Shown here piece by piece: positions 5,517 through 6,244 of a stretch of 6,244 bases of DNA. The notes beneath the pieces are model-generated. The model ran no database searches. It had not been told where the DNA came from and worked only from the letters and a program-made list of their open reading frames with translations. Location: assembly GCA_900770535.1 (NCBI GenBank), contig CAAHDV010000010.1, positions 1-6,244 on the forward strand. The letters are read 5' to 3'. The translations under genes and the position numbers were made by a program. This DNA comes from Lachnospiraceae bacterium. GTDB taxonomy: Bacteria > Bacillota > Clostridia > Lachnospirales > Lachnospiraceae. Position 1 is the first letter of the stretch, and every line of letters begins with the position of its first letter.

Positions 5517-6244
5517 CTATTTTTTGATGTCTCCCCGTGCGGTGACGATGGAGTAGCCGATGGATTCCATGCGGCGGTTTAAGCAGGAGCGGCACTGGGC
5601 CGACTCGTCTCCGGTACAGATTTTGTTGTCGTAGAGCGCGTATTTTTTGCGTTCGGATACCGGAGAAAGGTTTGGCATGACGACATTGGCGCCTGCCTGG
5701 ATTCCCTTTTCCCTGCCGAGCGGGTCGATGGTGCCGAGGGCCGTAGTGGCAGGAAGCAGGACATTGGGTTTGATGAGCCGGATGAGGGAGAGCAGATAGA
5801 TGGTCTGGTCCGCGGTTCCCGCCGTCTGGTCTCCAAAGGGAGTGTCTTTCTGGGGAATGAACGGGCCAATGCCGCACATCTCCGGATCAAAGGTTTCAAT
5901 AAATTTCAGGTCTGTGGCGAGGCAGTCCGGCGTCTGGTAAGGAGACCCTACCATGAAACCGCAGCCCACCTGGTAGCCGATTTCCTTTAAGTCCCGCAGG
6001 CAGTGCATCCGGTTGTCAAAGGACATGGAAGCTGGATGCAGCTTTTCATAATGGGCTTTGTCGGCGGTCTCGTGGCGGAGCAGATAGCGGTCGGCTCCGG
6101 CATCGAACATGGCCTGGTAATCTGCCCGGGAGTATTCACCCAGCGACAGGGTAACGGCGCAGTCCGGGTAGCGGGACTTGATCTCCCGGACCAGCTCGCA
6201 GACCTCATCAATCGGTACAATGCCTTCCCCGCCCTGCAGCACAA
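5517..6244 (-). CDS. hydE: HydE, radical-SAM [FeFe]-hydrogenase maturase (N-terminus outside window)
   Basis: The frame runs from the window edge to TAG at 5519-5517 and gives 242 C-terminal residues of a protein usually about 350 long. The missing part holds the radical-SAM CxxxCxxC loop. The visible part begins VLQGGEG, the SAM-binding GGE motif of the TIM barrel. It continues with the HydE hallmarks YLLRHETADKAHYEKLHP, GCGFMVGSPYQT, IGPFIPQKDTPF, PATTALGTIDP and GANVVMPNLSP. Near the C-terminus, KICTGDESAQCRSC forms CX7CX2C, which matches the optional second Fe-S site known in some HydE proteins. In the pathway HydE is a radical-SAM enzyme that acts on the iron-cysteine synthon from HydG while the diiron subcluster is built. 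The related BioB and PylB share the fold, but the HETA and PFIPQKDTP motifs fit HydE. hydF lies directly downstream. No start or promoter is visible. Confidence 0.95.
   Translation of the reverse strand, partial: VLQGGEGIVPIDEVCELVREIKSRYPDCAVTLSLGEYSRADYQAMFDAGADRYLLRHETADKAHYEKLHPASMSFDNRMHCLRDLKEIGYQVGCGFMVGSPYQTPDCLATDLKFIETFDPEMCGIGPFIPQKDTPFGDQTAGTADQTIYLLSLIRLIKPNVLLPATTALGTIDPLGREKGIQAGANVVMPNLSPVSERKKYALYDNKICTGDESAQCRSCLNRRMESIGYSIVTARGDIKK

Overview
The window looks like chromosomal DNA from an anaerobic Gram-positive of the Clostridia, most likely Lachnospiraceae or a close relative. This is an inference from gene content: [FeFe]-hydrogenase maturases (hydE, hydF), a secreted protein with choline-binding-type cell-wall repeats and an S-layer-homology-like segment, strong AGGAGG-type ribosome binding sites, and a tRNA gene without an encoded CCA end. 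No phage, transposase, plasmid or CRISPR genes are visible.

Layout. Positions 1-591 (+) hold the C-terminal part of the glutamate synthase small subunit (gltD), closed by a 16-bp perfect hairpin. A self-contained tRNA-Asp(GTC) unit follows (703-882), with a consensus promoter, the tRNA and its own terminator. Next comes a large non-coding palindrome (copy 1, 891-1068). A small secreted wall-binding protein (1188-1661, +) follows with its own terminator. An extended -10 promoter then leads into hflK (1860-3119) and hflC (3143-4012), a two-gene operon for paired SPFH/Band 7 membrane proteins, ended by a terminator. Copy 2 of the palindrome (4094-4195) sits between the convergent ends of hflC and hydF. 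On the minus strand, hydE (partial, 5517-6244) is upstream of hydF (4220-5431).

How the genes relate. HflK and HflC are expected to form one hetero-oligomeric membrane complex that controls the FtsH protease; ftsH is not in the window. HydE and HydF act in the same pathway: HydE is a radical-SAM enzyme contributing to the diiron subcluster, and HydF is the GTPase scaffold that delivers the precursor to the hydrogenase. HydG and the hydrogenase are not in the window. GltD serves ammonium assimilation. The three gene groups appear functionally unrelated.

The most notable element is the pair of non-coding palindromes. They share blocks of up to 23 identical bases, have the same polarity, and differ in their arms by three double compensatory base changes. 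They also keep a purine internal loop and a bulged G. Copy 1 carries an extra, apparently structured apical domain that copy 2 lacks. This points to a dispersed, structure-conserved element (RNA or DNA hairpin) that I do not recognise as a named family.
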